Assembly (NCBI GenBank): GCA_030490835.1
Contig: CM059972.1
Span: 52,309,563 to 52,373,562, forward strand
DNA: 64,000 bases
Origin: Annona cherimola
Lineage: Eukaryota > Streptophyta > Magnoliopsida > Magnoliales > Annonaceae
Direction: 5' to 3'
The notes under the pieces are model-generated. The model had not been told where the DNA came from, did not search any database, and saw nothing but the letters and a program-made list of their open reading frames with translations. The position numbers and the translations under genes were made by a program. Positions 21,526 to 32,070 of this stretch are shown one piece after another (the stretch's first letter is position 1; every line of letters begins with the position of its first letter).

Positions 21526-23304
21526 ATGGCATCCCAATCTACTTCCGTTCCCGCATTTGCTGAAGGCCAATCCTTTACAAGGCCACCGTTGTTTGATGGG
21601 AACAATTTTGGATATTGGAAGCTTCGTATGAAGCAACTCATCATGGCTACCGATATGGACTCTTGGATTGCTATCCAAGATGGAGTAATACTGCCTACCG
21701 ATGAAAGAGCTTCCAAATGGACCGATGAGGAAGTAAGAACTGTTAAGAGCAACGCCAAAGCTATGAACTCTTTATTTTGTGCTCTTAATGCTTCTGAATA
21801 TGATAGAGTATCCTCTTGCTTGACCGCCAAAGAAATATGGGATACGCTAACCTCTATCTATGAAGGAACTTCTCAAGTCCAAGGGACGAGAAGGAATATT
21901 TTGATTGGAGAACTAGAGAACTTTAGAATGTTAGAAACAGAAAATATTTCTGAAATGTTTGCTAGATTCTCTAAGATTACTAATGCTTTAAAAGGTCTTG
22001 GAAAAGCAATATCTGAATCTGAGCAGGTCATGAAGATTTTAAGAGCTCTACCCGAATCATGGACTCCAAAGATCACTGCAATTGAAGAAGCCAAAGACCT
22101 CAACACGCTGAAGCTCGAAGACTTAATTAGCTCACTTATGTCACATGAGCTAATTAAGAAAAGGAATGAAGATCAACACAGGGGCAAAAGAGCAATTGCC
22201 TTAAAAGCCGCACAAGACACCGATGACACATCTTCTTCTCAAAATGCCGACGAGATTGCTCTACTCACAAAACGATTCAGAAAATTTGTGAGGAAAGGCA
22301 AAAATTTCAGAAGCTTCAAAGAAAGAACTCCCCGAGAGAAGAAGAAAGAATCAACAAAGTGCTACCGATGCGGCGGTTCGGGACATATGCAAGCCCAATG
22401 TCCAACTCCCGAAGAAATCAAGGCAAAAGAACAAAGAAAGGATCGAGGGGACAATAGAAGATTTCAGAAATATAAAGGAAGAGGCATGTACGTGAATGAC
22501 GAGGAATCTACAACGAGTAGCTCCTCAACCGACGAAATCGAAGCAGAAGAATGTGCGAGAATTTGCTGTATGGCACAAATCGAGCAAGGAGAACAAACTA
22601 CCTCAAAATGCACAAGCAATGAAGAGGTAAGTTCCAAATTCTCCCTTCCTAATTCAAGTTATTCTTCCTCTCATGAATGCCTCAAATGTGCTGAGTTAGA
22701 TGAGCTACAAATGGCATATGATTCTTTATATGAAGAAATGAAGAAATTAGGAAGCAAGTTTACAATTAAGAAAAAACAATGTGATGCAGTAATAATTATA
22801 AATGGTAAACTTGCAGAAGAAAATGATTTGCTAAAAAAGGAGAACAAATCATTAAATGAATCATTAGCCAAGTTCTCTAATCCAGGAGAAAACGTCAAAA
22901 TGTTTTTGAATATGACCTCCCAAACACATAAAAGAGGTCTTGGGTATCATACATTTGAGCAAGGAGAAAGTAGCAAATCAACTGTGAAATTACTTGAGAA
23001 ATATCAAACTAAAACTGCATCTATATACAAGCCACAAAAGAAAAATTTTAAGTGGACTAGAAGACCAATGGTTGAACCTTTATATGCTTGGAGACCTACT
23101 CCAAGATTACCTATGGCTTGTAATTTCTGCAATAAGATGGGTCATAAAACTTACAAATGTAACTTTAAGAAACTATATGACCATGGTGCTAAATTAGTTT
23201 GGGTTCCAAGAAACACAAGATTTGGGCTTTCAAAGTTAGATCAACTTAGATTAGATTCTATTACTAACCCAAATGGACCCATAAAATGGGTACCAAAAAG
23301 ATAA
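21526..23304 (+). CDS. gag: copia Gag polyprotein
   Basis: Intact 592-residue frame starting at the first ATG after the primer site. It forms the virus-like particle and binds genomic RNA. Residues 1-230 are the copia Gag domain (GYWKLRMK near residue 28, then a conserved IWDTL). The first zinc knuckle is [14 protein letters not shown] from residue 279; the second, [14 protein letters not shown], starts at residue 532. Between them are an acidic Ser-rich stretch (about 325-340) and a Lys/Glu-rich segment likely to form a coiled coil (about 390-450). Two widely spaced knuckles and the long linker are typical of SIRE-like elements. The frame ends in TAA at 23302-23304; pol lies in the +1 frame and overlaps the last 20 nt. 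Confidence 0.92.
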   Translation: MASQSTSVPAFAEGQSFTRPPLFDGNNFGYWKLRMKQLIMATDMDSWIAIQDGVILPTDERASKWTDEEVRTVKSNAKAMNSLFCALNASEYDRVSSCLTAKEIWDTLTSIYEGTSQVQGTRRNILIGELENFRMLETENISEMFARFSKITNALKGLGKAISESEQVMKILRALPESWTPKITAIEEAKDLNTLKLEDLISSLMSHELIKKRNEDQHRGKRAIALKAAQDTDDTSSSQNADEIALLTKRFRKFVRKGKNFRSFKERTPREKKKESTKCYRCGGSGHMQAQCPTPEEIKAKEQRKDRGDNRRFQKYKGRGMYVNDEESTTSSSSTDEIEAEECARICCMAQIEQGEQTTSKCTSNEEVSSKFSLPNSSYSSSHECLKCAELDELQMAYDSLYEEMKKLGSKFTIKKKQCDAVIIINGKLAEENDLLKKENKSLNESLAKFSNPGENVKMFLNMTSQTHKRGLGYHTFEQGESSKSTVKLLEKYQTKTASIYKPQKKNFKWTRRPMVEPLYAWRPTPRLPMACNFCNKMGHKTYKCNFKKLYDHGAKLVWVPRNTRFGLSKLDQLRLDSITNPNGPIKWVPKR

Positions 23305-23362
23305 GATTTATTTCCTTATTTTTCAGATATGTTTTAAGGCAAAGGCAAACAATGAATGGTTC

Positions 23363-26300
23363 ATGGATAGCGGTTGTTCAAGGCATATGACCGGTGAAAG
23401 AAGTTTGTTTCATAAACTTAAGCCTTGCAACGATGGAATGGTTGCCTTTGGAAATAATGAAAAAGGTAAAATTAAAGGTAAAGGAAATATACTTAGTACC
23501 TCAAATGCATGCATGGAAGATGTTTTGTTTGTTGAAGGACTCAAACACAATTTAATGAGTATTAGCCAATTATGTGATAAAGGATATAAAGTTGTGTTTG
23601 AATCATCTATATGTAATGTATTTGATAGAGAACATATCATGTTTAGTGGTAAACGACATGGAAATGTTTATTTTGTTTCACTTGATGAATTGAATGGTCA
23701 ATGTCTTATGGCCATTGATAATGATCCATGGGTTTGGCATAAAAGGCTTGGACATGTAAACATGGGAAATATAAAGACCCTTTGGAAAAAGAATTTGGTA
23801 GAAGGATTACTAAAGTTGAAATATGACAAAGACAAAATTTGCAAGGCATGTCAATTATCAAAACAACCCAAGATGTCTTTCTCTACCAAAAAGGAAATTT
23901 CCACCACAAAGCCACTTGAATTACTACATATGGATCTATACGGGCCATCCGACATTCTAACCATTGGTGGAAAGAAATACGTATTTGTCATAGTTGATGA
24001 TTTTTCAAGATTCACTTGGATAATTCTCTTAGCTAGTAAAGATGAAGCCTTCTCTATGTTTGCAACTTTTGTGAATTTGGTGCAAAATGAAAAACAGAGT
24101 ACTATTGTGACCATAAGAAGCGATCATGGTGGCGAATTTGAAAACAAACGATTCATGGAATTTTGTAATGAAAAAGGAATTCACCACACATTTTCTGCAC
24201 CAAGAACTCCACAACAAAATGGAGTAGTTGAAAGAAAAAATAGAACTATACAAGAGATGGCTAGAACTATGCTAAATGAGAGCAATTTATCCAAGAAATT
24301 TTGGGGTGAAGCTGTGAGTACAGCTTGTCATGTTTTGAATCGTGTTACCATTCGAGCAATCTTGAAAAAGACTCCATATGAACTTTGGAAAGGAAGGAAA
24401 CCAAATATATCTTATTTTCATGTTTTTGGATGTACATGTTATGTTTTAAACAATGGAAAAGTCAACTTGGGAAAATTAGATGCCAAAAGTGATGAGGCTA
24501 TATTCCTTGGTTATTCATCAAATAGCAAAGCATATAGAGTATTCAATAAACGAAATCAAGTTGTAGAAGAATCCATACATGTTGTATTTGATGAATTTAA
24601 CCAAACTCCGAGAAAGGAGGATGAACTAAGTGATGCAGATGAGACGAAAGGCAAAGAACAACCAAAGGAACTCGAGCTCAAGCCAGAAAATCCAGAGGAG
24701 GAAGAGGTAAGTGAAGGTAATGAATCTTACAAACCTCCAACTGATTTAAAGTTTAAAAATGCCCATCCAATTGAACAAGTTATTGGAAACATATATGAAG
24801 GAGTAAAAACTAGAAGATCAAAACAAAACGTTTATGGCCAATATGCGTTTGTATCGAAAATTGAACCAAATACCATTGAACAAGCTCTTAATGATGAAAA
24901 TTGGGTTATTTCAATGCAAGAAGAGCTAAATCAATTCGAAAGAAACAATGTATGGCATTTAGTTTCTAGACCAAACAATCATACAGTCATTGGTACAAAA
25001 TGGGTATTTAGGAACAAATTAGACGAAAGCGGTCTTGTAATTAGAAACAAGGCAAGATTAGTAGCCAAAGGGTATTCCCAAGAAGAAGGAATTGATTTTG
25101 AAGAATCATATGCACCCGTGGCTAGATTAGAAGCCATACGCATCCTACTAGCATTTGCTTCTCATATGAACTTCAAATTGTTTCAAATGGATGTAAAAAG
25201 CGCATTTTTGAATGGTTATTTGAATGAAGAAGTATATGTTGAACAACCCCCTGGTTTTGAAGAAAAGGATCAATCAAAGTATGTTTATAAATTAACCAAA
25301 GCGTTATATGGACTAAAACAAGCACCAAGAGCTTGGTATGAAAGGTTAAATAGATTCTTGATTGATCATGAGTTTCAAAGAGGGAAAGTAGACACTACTT
25401 TATTCATCAAGTACAAAAATAAAAATATTTTGATTGTACAGATTTATGTGGATGACATAATATTCGGTGCTACTGATGAAAATCTTTGTCAAGAATTTTC
25501 TAAGATAATGCAGAGTGAGTTCGAAATGAGCATGATGGGAGAATTAAATTTCTTCCTTGGACTACAAATCAAGCAACAAAGTGAAGGAATATTTCTGAAC
25601 CAGTCCAAGTATGTCAAAGAGATGCTCAAGAAATTTGGAATGCAGAATAGCAAAGGGGCAAACACTCCAATGAGCTCTACAATCAAGATCGACACGGACG
25701 AAAACGGTAAAAGTATCGATCAAAAGCTCTATAGAAGCATGATTGGATCCTTGTTATATTTAACTGCTTCTAGACCCGATATCTTATTTAGTGTTTGTAT
25801 GTGCTCTAGATTTCAAGCATGTCCCAAAGAATCACACCTACTTGCTGTAAAAAGAATTTTTAAATATTTGATAAAAACTACAAACCTTGGACTATGGTAT
25901 CCAAAGGGGTCAACCTTTGATCTAATCGGCTATTCGGATGCAGACTTTGCCGGATATAAAGTAGATAGAAAAAGTATCAGTGGAACTTGTCAATTTCTTG
26001 GACATATGCTAGTTTCATGGCATTCAAGAAAACAAACAAGTGTTGCACTATCTACTGCGGAAGCCGAATACATAGCCGCCGGTAGTTGTTGTGCCCAATT
26101 ACTTTGGATGAAACAGCAATTAAAGGATTATGGTATTGATTATGTTGATATTCCTATTAGATGTGATAATACAAGTGCAATTTGTTTGACTAAAAATCCT
26201 GTATTGCATTCTAGAACCAAACATATTGATGTGAGACATCATTTTATTCGTGAACATGTTGAAAATCATGATGTATGCTTAGAATATGTAAAAACAGAAG

Positions 26301-26389
26301 ACCAAATTGCTGATATCTTTACCAAACCTCTAGCCAAAGATTCATTTTGTAAGATTAGGAATGATATGGGGATGATAGAGCTTAACTAA
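23363..26389 (+). CDS. pol: copia Pol polyprotein: protease, integrase, RT, RNase H
   Basis: Open frame of 1008 residues from the first ATG; the frame itself is open from 23285, so translation may enter by frameshift from gag rather than at this ATG. Protease DSG is at residues 2-4. The pre-integrase zinc region has HKRLGH and CKAC (about 127-172). The integrase core shows [16 protein letters not shown] and [10 protein letters not shown] (about 190-300). The RT shows the [12 protein letters not shown] motif and YVDD. RNase H shows [17 protein letters not shown] and [11 protein letters not shown] near the C-terminus. The order protease-integrase-RT-RNase H defines Ty1/copia. No internal stops or frameshifts, as expected for a young insertion. 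Confidence 0.93.
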   Translation: MDSGCSRHMTGERSLFHKLKPCNDGMVAFGNNEKGKIKGKGNILSTSNACMEDVLFVEGLKHNLMSISQLCDKGYKVVFESSICNVFDREHIMFSGKRHGNVYFVSLDELNGQCLMAIDNDPWVWHKRLGHVNMGNIKTLWKKNLVEGLLKLKYDKDKICKACQLSKQPKMSFSTKKEISTTKPLELLHMDLYGPSDILTIGGKKYVFVIVDDFSRFTWIILLASKDEAFSMFATFVNLVQNEKQSTIVTIRSDHGGEFENKRFMEFCNEKGIHHTFSAPRTPQQNGVVERKNRTIQEMARTMLNESNLSKKFWGEAVSTACHVLNRVTIRAILKKTPYELWKGRKPNISYFHVFGCTCYVLNNGKVNLGKLDAKSDEAIFLGYSSNSKAYRVFNKRNQVVEESIHVVFDEFNQTPRKEDELSDADETKGKEQPKELELKPENPEEEEVSEGNESYKPPTDLKFKNAHPIEQVIGNIYEGVKTRRSKQNVYGQYAFVSKIEPNTIEQALNDENWVISMQEELNQFERNNVWHLVSRPNNHTVIGTKWVFRNKLDESGLVIRNKARLVAKGYSQEEGIDFEESYAPVARLEAIRILLAFASHMNFKLFQMDVKSAFLNGYLNEEVYVEQPPGFEEKDQSKYVYKLTKALYGLKQAPRAWYERLNRFLIDHEFQRGKVDTTLFIKYKNKNILIVQIYVDDIIFGATDENLCQEFSKIMQSEFEMSMMGELNFFLGLQIKQQSEGIFLNQSKYVKEMLKKFGMQNSKGANTPMSSTIKIDTDENGKSIDQKLYRSMIGSLLYLTASRPDILFSVCMCSRFQACPKESHLLAVKRIFKYLIKTTNLGLWYPKGSTFDLIGYSDADFAGYKVDRKSISGTCQFLGHMLVSWHSRKQTSVALSTAEAEYIAAGSCCAQLLWMKQQLKDYGIDYVDIPIRCDNTSAICLTKNPVLHSRTKHIDVRHHFIREHVENHDVCLEYVKTEDQIADIFTKPLAKDSFCKIRNDMGMIELN

Positions 26390-26419
26390 GGAAAAATGCA
26401 TAAGAAAATTAAAATTGAA

Positions 26420-26585
26420 AAATGTCAAGTCGATGAGTCAAGTCGACTCCAGGGACGCCAGGTCGACTCCGCTTCAGTAGCGAAGTCGACTCAGCTAGGG
26501 TCGAAGTCGACTCCGCCCCCAGGCGAAGTCGACTCCAGAAGGACCGAAGTCGACTTCGCCTAGGGCAAGTCGACTCCGCGAGCGC
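26420..26585 (+). repeat. GTCGAC array between pol and ORF3
   Basis: Seven GTCGAC sites within about 150 bp, mostly as AAGTCGACTCC with GC-rich spacers (CGAAGTCGACTCCGCC). The core is the same as in the LTR modules, but the flanking AAGTCGCA and CGACTT arms are not regularly present. This is a second, independent concentration of the motif within one element, just upstream of ORF3. Confidence 0.75.
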
Positions 26586-26825
26586 GACCGTCCGACTTCC
26601 GTGCCTATTTCTTCTTCTTCTCTTTCTTTTCTTCCTCATTTCTTTTCGGCCTCCCTGTTTCTCTTCTCCTCCGGCGATTCTCCTTATTGCTCCATCTCCG
26701 GCGACAGCCCTTTCTCCGGCGATTTCTTCCTCATCTCCGGCAAACCTTTCCGGCAAAACCTTCTCTTTCTTTTCAGTTTTATTCTCCATTTCTTGCAAGT
26801 CCCATTCTCAAAATCCAAACTCCAA

Positions 26826-28418
26826 ATGGCACCAAAGAAAGCAGTATCAAAACCATACCCCAAACAGGTTCCCACACAACCACAACCTTCATCTCAACCA
26901 AAAGAAGTTCCTAGAAGAACTAGGACTCCATCAAAAAGAGCCAGAGAGGAACCATCAACTTCGACGGGTAAACGGGTTCGATTCCAAACCTCCACTCAAT
27001 CATCGGAACAAGCTACAAGGTCGGAAAGCCAACCTCATGTCCAAGCTTCACAAAGCACACACTCCGGAGCAAGCAGAAGGGGTACTGCGGCAACAGGCAA
27101 AACTCAAGTCTTAAAGATGCCCACTACATACTTCAGAACCGAAATCAATCACGGCCGGTTCTACAAGAACTTCTATGAACGAAAGGTATTCATACCGAAA
27201 ATCATAGATTTCAAATTTTTGAAAGATTATGGGTCCGACATAGAAGACCTATTGGATTTTCAAGGATGGACCAAATTACTCAAAGAGGATGACAAGGTCT
27301 ATCCAGATCTTACCAGAATATTTTACTATGAATGGGATGAAGAAAATTTTGGCACACATGTCAAAGAAGTAGATATAGATTTTGGAATCGGGTTAAGTCC
27401 AAGCCAAACCAGAGCAATGAGTCATTTAGGACAGATACTTGGAGTCCCTTTCATCGAAGAGCCTTTTCCGGAAGATCTTACCATGGATCAGATATATAAT
27501 CAGCTCACCCGGAGTAACAAGTATCACCCGGGGATCAAGTTTCTTCGATACATGGATTTGTCACCCAGACTTCGGGTATTAAGGCTTCTCATTGCTCATT
27601 GCATCTACCCCAAAGGTGGTGGTAGAAATCAGTTAAACCCACAAGAAGCTGGAATCTTATGGAAGGTAGCAAACAAAGTCAAAGTGAGTCTACCTAAATT
27701 ATTTCTAGAAGCCTTGGCAAGTCGAAAGGATAATCCAAGGGGTGTCCTTCCTTACGGCACTTGGATCACAAAGATCCTTGAACATTTTGAAGTGGACATT
27801 GAAGGCGAGCCATTCGAAGTGCTCAAGTCCACAAATGCAATCAACAAGGCACTAATTCAGAGGATGAAAATCAATGTACTTGAACTCCGACCCGATGCTC
27901 CAGAAGAAGAGCATCAAGAGGACCAAGCACAAGCTGAGGGGGAGCAACCTCCCGAAGCTCCGGCTGCTCCAGAAGAGCCACCATCACCTCAATCCCACGG
28001 CTCCTACTCCCCACAAGGATCCGTTGCACGAGAACGGGTACCTCCAACCGCTTCTGAGGAGGTCACCCTAAGGGATCTCAAAGATGAAATCATTGCCATG
28101 AAGGCAGAAATGGGCTATCAAGAAAACCGGATGACAAGTCTTGTCACCGGTGTCCTTAATGCGATTGAAGATATGCATTCCCGACAAGATAGAATCGAGC
28201 GGGAAATGCGTAAAATCCGATATCATCTTGCATCAGGCCATCATAAGAAAAGACCCATGCCTGAACTCGATCCCTACGAGTCGGGTTCAGTTCATCGAGA
28301 GGCAACTCCCGATCACGCTTCTCTTGTTTACTCCTCGGCCCATCATTGTCCCATCAAACCTATTCCATATCCGATCTCTCAATTTCAATTCATCAAATCG
28401 TTATTTTTGCTTGATTGA
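26826..28418 (+). CDS. copia third ORF in env position; plant transposon-type protein
   Basis: Intact 530-residue frame. The frame is open from 26601, but that extension has no ATG; 26826 (MAPKKAVSKP) is the first. Residues 1-95 are basic and rich in Pro, Ser and Gln with KRARE and GKRVRF clusters that could act as nuclear signals. Residues about 100-350 form a folded-looking domain (FYERKV, GWTKLL, YPDLTRIFYYEW, GIGLS, LGVPF) that resembles the putative plant transposon protein domain common in plant retroelement third ORFs. Then come a Pro/Glu-rich linker (about 365-395) and a probable coiled coil (about 411-475). No convincing signal peptide, membrane anchor or glycoprotein layout is seen, so I would not call it an envelope protein. 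Function is unknown. Confidence 0.8.
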   Translation: MAPKKAVSKPYPKQVPTQPQPSSQPKEVPRRTRTPSKRAREEPSTSTGKRVRFQTSTQSSEQATRSESQPHVQASQSTHSGASRRGTAATGKTQVLKMPTTYFRTEINHGRFYKNFYERKVFIPKIIDFKFLKDYGSDIEDLLDFQGWTKLLKEDDKVYPDLTRIFYYEWDEENFGTHVKEVDIDFGIGLSPSQTRAMSHLGQILGVPFIEEPFPEDLTMDQIYNQLTRSNKYHPGIKFLRYMDLSPRLRVLRLLIAHCIYPKGGGRNQLNPQEAGILWKVANKVKVSLPKLFLEALASRKDNPRGVLPYGTWITKILEHFEVDIEGEPFEVLKSTNAINKALIQRMKINVLELRPDAPEEEHQEDQAQAEGEQPPEAPAAPEEPPSPQSHGSYSPQGSVARERVPPTASEEVTLRDLKDEIIAMKAEMGYQENRMTSLVTGVLNAIEDMHSRQDRIEREMRKIRYHLASGHHKKRPMPELDPYESGSVHREATPDHASLVYSSAHHCPIKPIPYPISQFQFIKSLFLLD

Positions 28419-28821
28419 CAAAAAGGGGGAGATAGAATAGGAAGTGAGTTGAAAGTTTTTTTAAGTTTTGGGTTGGGTACATTGTATTTAAGGTTTCATT
28501 TATGCTTTAATTTTTGTTCTATGTAATGAAACTTCATATATACATATATGAAAAGATGTTTTATTGGTTTATGATTGATATATTTGATAAGTGATTGCAA
28601 TTTTTATAAATACAAAGTATTCTTAATGATTAATACTCAATATATGGCTTGAAAGGTATTCAAGCATATTCTATGCCAAAATGACTAATGTTCTGAAAAA
28701 GTTCTCAACTCTAAATTATATGTTCAAGAAATATACTCTGTTTTCTCAAATAAACATGTTTGAATTTTTGAAAGGTATCAACTCAAAATGAAGTTTTGTC
28801 AATCATCAAAAAGGGGGAGAT
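28419..28821 (+). other. copia 3' untranslated region with two copies of the polypurine tract
   Basis: The 15-mer CAAAAAGGGGGAGAT occurs right after the ORF3 stop (28419-28433) and again directly before the 3' LTR (28807-28821). The second is in the position of the functional polypurine tract. The ~370 bp between them is AT-rich and non-coding. Confidence 0.8.
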
Positions 28822-30609
28822 TGTTGGAAACAATGTTCAAAATAAAACAAATTGGCCAAGGATTGAGTTTTGATGATTAACAAGAACTAGTTTGAGTATA
28901 TATATATATATATGACTAATATGTTTGCCAAGTGTTTAAGGAAAGCAGAGAAGTCAAGTCGATCTTCGAGTCGACTTGAACTTAGACTTGGGAGTGAAGT
29001 CGATAGTGAAGTCGACTCCACTAACGACTTCAAACAAGCCAAAACTGGACAAAGTTGAAAATGGAATTCTGACGAGTGAAGTCGCAAGCCAAGTCGACTC
29101 CACATGCGACTTGGGTAGTCAAGTCGCATACGAAGTCGACTTCAGCATCGACTTCGAAGTACACAAAAATGTCCAGCGTTGAAATCTGGCTCCCGAAGAT
29201 GCGAAGTCGCAGACGAAGTCGACTCCAAGTGCGACTTGGGCGAAGTCGCAAACCAGGTCGACTCCAACTTCGACTTGAGAAGTTTTGAAGTCCAAGATGA
29301 AGATTCAAGCATATCCAAGACATCCATTTGAAGTTTTCTCACATACAAATGAGCTTTAAAGACTATTCTTAAAGTGACTTTAGATCAAAGCAAGAATCCA
29401 AGTTCAAGTTCAAATCAAGTCTATCAAGCTCAAAGCAAATCTTCAAGCTAGCTTCCAAATGGAGTAAAAACCAAGTCATGAAGACCCAGTGAGTCCAAAG
29501 TAAAGCAAGGAAAATACACATATTTTGCAAGAACTCAAAGCTTTCAAATGGTTTGCAAGACTCAAGACATTTCAAGAAGATCAAGGCGTTTCTGCAATAG
29601 ACCAAGCCAAGTCGCAACCCAAGTCGACTTCAGGATCGACTTGAGTTGAAGTCTGAAAGCCAAGTCGACCCAAGTCTCAGACTTGAGTTTCTGAAGAACC
29701 CAAGTCGCAGGCCAAGTCGACTCCATGTACGACTTGGAAGCCAAGTCGCAGGCCAAGTCGACTTCATCTTCGACTTGGAGTATAACGGTCAAATTTTTGA
29801 CCGTTGGAGTTCCTTTATTGCACGCCAACTACTTCTACAACGTTCATATTTTCCTCAATCTATAAAAGGACATTCAAATGAACGTGAGAAAAACAAGAGA
29901 CACTACTCTAAAGATCAAAGAGAGAAAAGAAGTACAAGAAAGACTTTCAAATACTTTTTCTCCATATTTGAGTGTTTCAAAGGAAGAAAGAGCTTCAAAC
30001 TGCAAGTTGCTTCAACAATCATCATTCAAGCTACTTTTGATTTCTTCCTCGAGCTCAAAACTGCCTACACAAATCTGTAAAGTGTAGTTTTTATTCATTT
30101 CTTTATTTGGTTGTATAAATCTTGATTTAGCTTGGGAAGCTAAGATCAAGTGTATGCAAAGTAGGGTGTGATTGGAGTGAGACTCATCACCTACTTGTGC
30201 AAGTGATTGTATATGCCCCCTAGAGCTTTGAATCTAGAAGAGAGCAAGTGGCTCTAGTTGTATATGCCCCCTAGAGCTTTGAATCTAGAAGAGAGCAAGT
30301 GGCTCTAGTTGTGTATGCCCCCTAGAGCTTTGAATCTAGAAGAGAGCGGTGACTCTAAGTGTATTCGTGGAATACATAGTGGAACCTAAGTCACAACGGA
30401 GTGTGAGCTTGGAAGAGTGGAGTAGGGAAGGTTTGCCCGAACCACTATAAATCTTGTGTTCTACTGCTTTATCTTATTTGCTCTTCATTTGCTTAAAAAA
30501 GGGGATTAACTTTTTCAAGGGGTTAAGATATTTGAAATTATCAAAGAAATTTTAAAGAACCCAATTCACCCCTCCCCTCTTGGGTTTAGCCATCAACTTG
30601 GGACCAACA
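28822..30609 (+). repeat. 3' LTR of the copia element
   Basis: A near-perfect copy of the 5' LTR, including all GTCGAC modules, the TATA box (29861-29868) and the 51-bp units; it is 2 bp shorter through one TA unit. It ends at CCAACA, followed by the AACAT target duplication (30610-30614). Confidence 0.93.
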
Positions 30610-30614
30610 AACAT

Positions 30615-32070
30615 TTCTACTTAGCGCATCGGCTACTACATTGGCTTTGCCTGGATGATATAAAATATCAAGGTCATAATCCTTGAGTAATTCGAGCCAT
30701 CTCCTTTGCCTCATATTTAACTCCTTTTGAGTAAAAATATACTTGAGGCTCTTGTGATCAGTATAGACCTCACATTTAACTCCATATAAATAATGTCTCC
30801 ATATTTTCAAGGCAAAGACTACTGCTGCCAATTCTAAATCATGGGTTGGATAGTTTACCTCATTTGGCTTGAGTTGCCGGGATGCGTATGATATAACTTT
30901 TCCATTTTGCATCAGTACACATCCTAATCCTTTCTTTGAGGCATCACTATAGATCACAAACCCTTCCTTCTCCGTAGGTAGTGTTAGAATTGGAGCTTTT
31001 ACCAGCCTTTTCTTTAATTCCTGGAAGCTATTCTCACATTCCTGTGTCCATTCATACCTAACTCCTTTTCTTGTCAGCTTTGTGAGCGGAGCTGACAATT
31101 GTGAGAATCCTTCCACAAATCTTCTGTAGTAGCCAGCTAGCCCTAGGAAACTTCTTATTTCCGTGATATTTGTTGGCTGTGGCCACTTTGTTATTGCCTC
31201 AATCTTTTGAGGATCTACTTGTATTCCCTTCTCGGATATAATGTGGCCGAGGAAGGCTACATGTTTCAACCAAAACTCACATTTTTTGAATTTAGCATAT
31301 AATTTCTCCCTTCTAAGAATTTCCAACACTATCCTTAAATGTTTCTCATGTTCTTCTTCTGTCTTTGAATAAATCAATATATCATCAATGAATACCACCA
31401 CAAATTGATCCAAAAATTCTCGAAAAATTCTGTTCATCATATCCATAAACACAGCTGGGGCATTCGTTAGTCCAAATGGCATGACTAAGAATTCATAATG
31501 CCCATATCTTGCTCTGAATGCTGTTTTATGGATGTCCTTTGGACATATCCTCAACTGGTGGTAACCTGACTGTAAATCAATTTTTGAAAATGTAGAAGCT
31601 CCTTTTAACTGATCAAAAAGATCATCTATTCTTGGGAGTGGGTACTTATTTTTTACTGTTACTTTGTTCAATTCTCTGTAATCAATACAGAGTCTCAAAC
31701 TCCCATCCTTTTTCCTTACAAACAACACTGGAGCTCCCCAAGGTGATGCACTGGGTCTAATAAACCCTTTATTCAATAAATCTTGAATCTGTACTTTCAA
31801 CTCAGCCAACTCGGCTGGTGCCATCCTATATGGGGCTTTAGATATTGGAGCTGTTCCTGGAATAATTTCTATCTCCATATCCATCTCTCTTTCTGGTGGT
31901 AAATTACATAGCTCTTTTGGAAAAATATCTGAAAATTCCTTTACCACTGGGATTTGTTCCATAGGTACCCCATCTCTTATTGTGTTTATAGAGACCAGAT
32001 AAGCTGTACATTGTTGGCGCATCAGCTGAGCTGCTTTCATAGCTGATATCATCCTTATTGTGTTTTCTGG
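30615..32070 (-). pseudogene. RT and RNase H part of element C pol
   Basis: An uninterrupted frame from just after the TAG at 32071-32073 to the copia insertion. Order: protease-RT linker ([14 protein letters not shown]), RT with [47 protein letters not shown] and FIDD, then RNase H with [15 protein letters not shown] and DALSRNV. It is clearly better preserved than the matching regions of A and B, and all catalytic residues that I can identify are present. It cannot yield a full Pol because copia separates it from integrase. Confidence 0.88.

Larger units (their letters stand above)
19688..30609 (+). mobile_element. complete Ty1/copia SIRE-like retrotransposon with a third ORF
   Basis: Two LTRs (19688-21477 and 28822-30609) flank a primer site, gag, pol and a third ORF in the env position, then a polypurine tract. 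The target duplication is perfect: AACAT at 19683-19687 and 30610-30614. The LTRs are 1790 and 1788 bp; the only difference I found is one TA unit in a TA repeat near 19762, and the chance frames inside them translate identically. All three main ORFs are open. This points to a very recent, possibly still active insertion into element C. Gag with two zinc knuckles, pol in a separate frame and a long third ORF fit the SIRE/Maximus lineage. Confidence 0.92.

Noticed and set aside
26601..26825. N-terminal signal-like hydrophobic extension of ORF3
   Set aside because: The extension has no ATG; the apparent hydrophobic residues come from a pyrimidine-rich leader.
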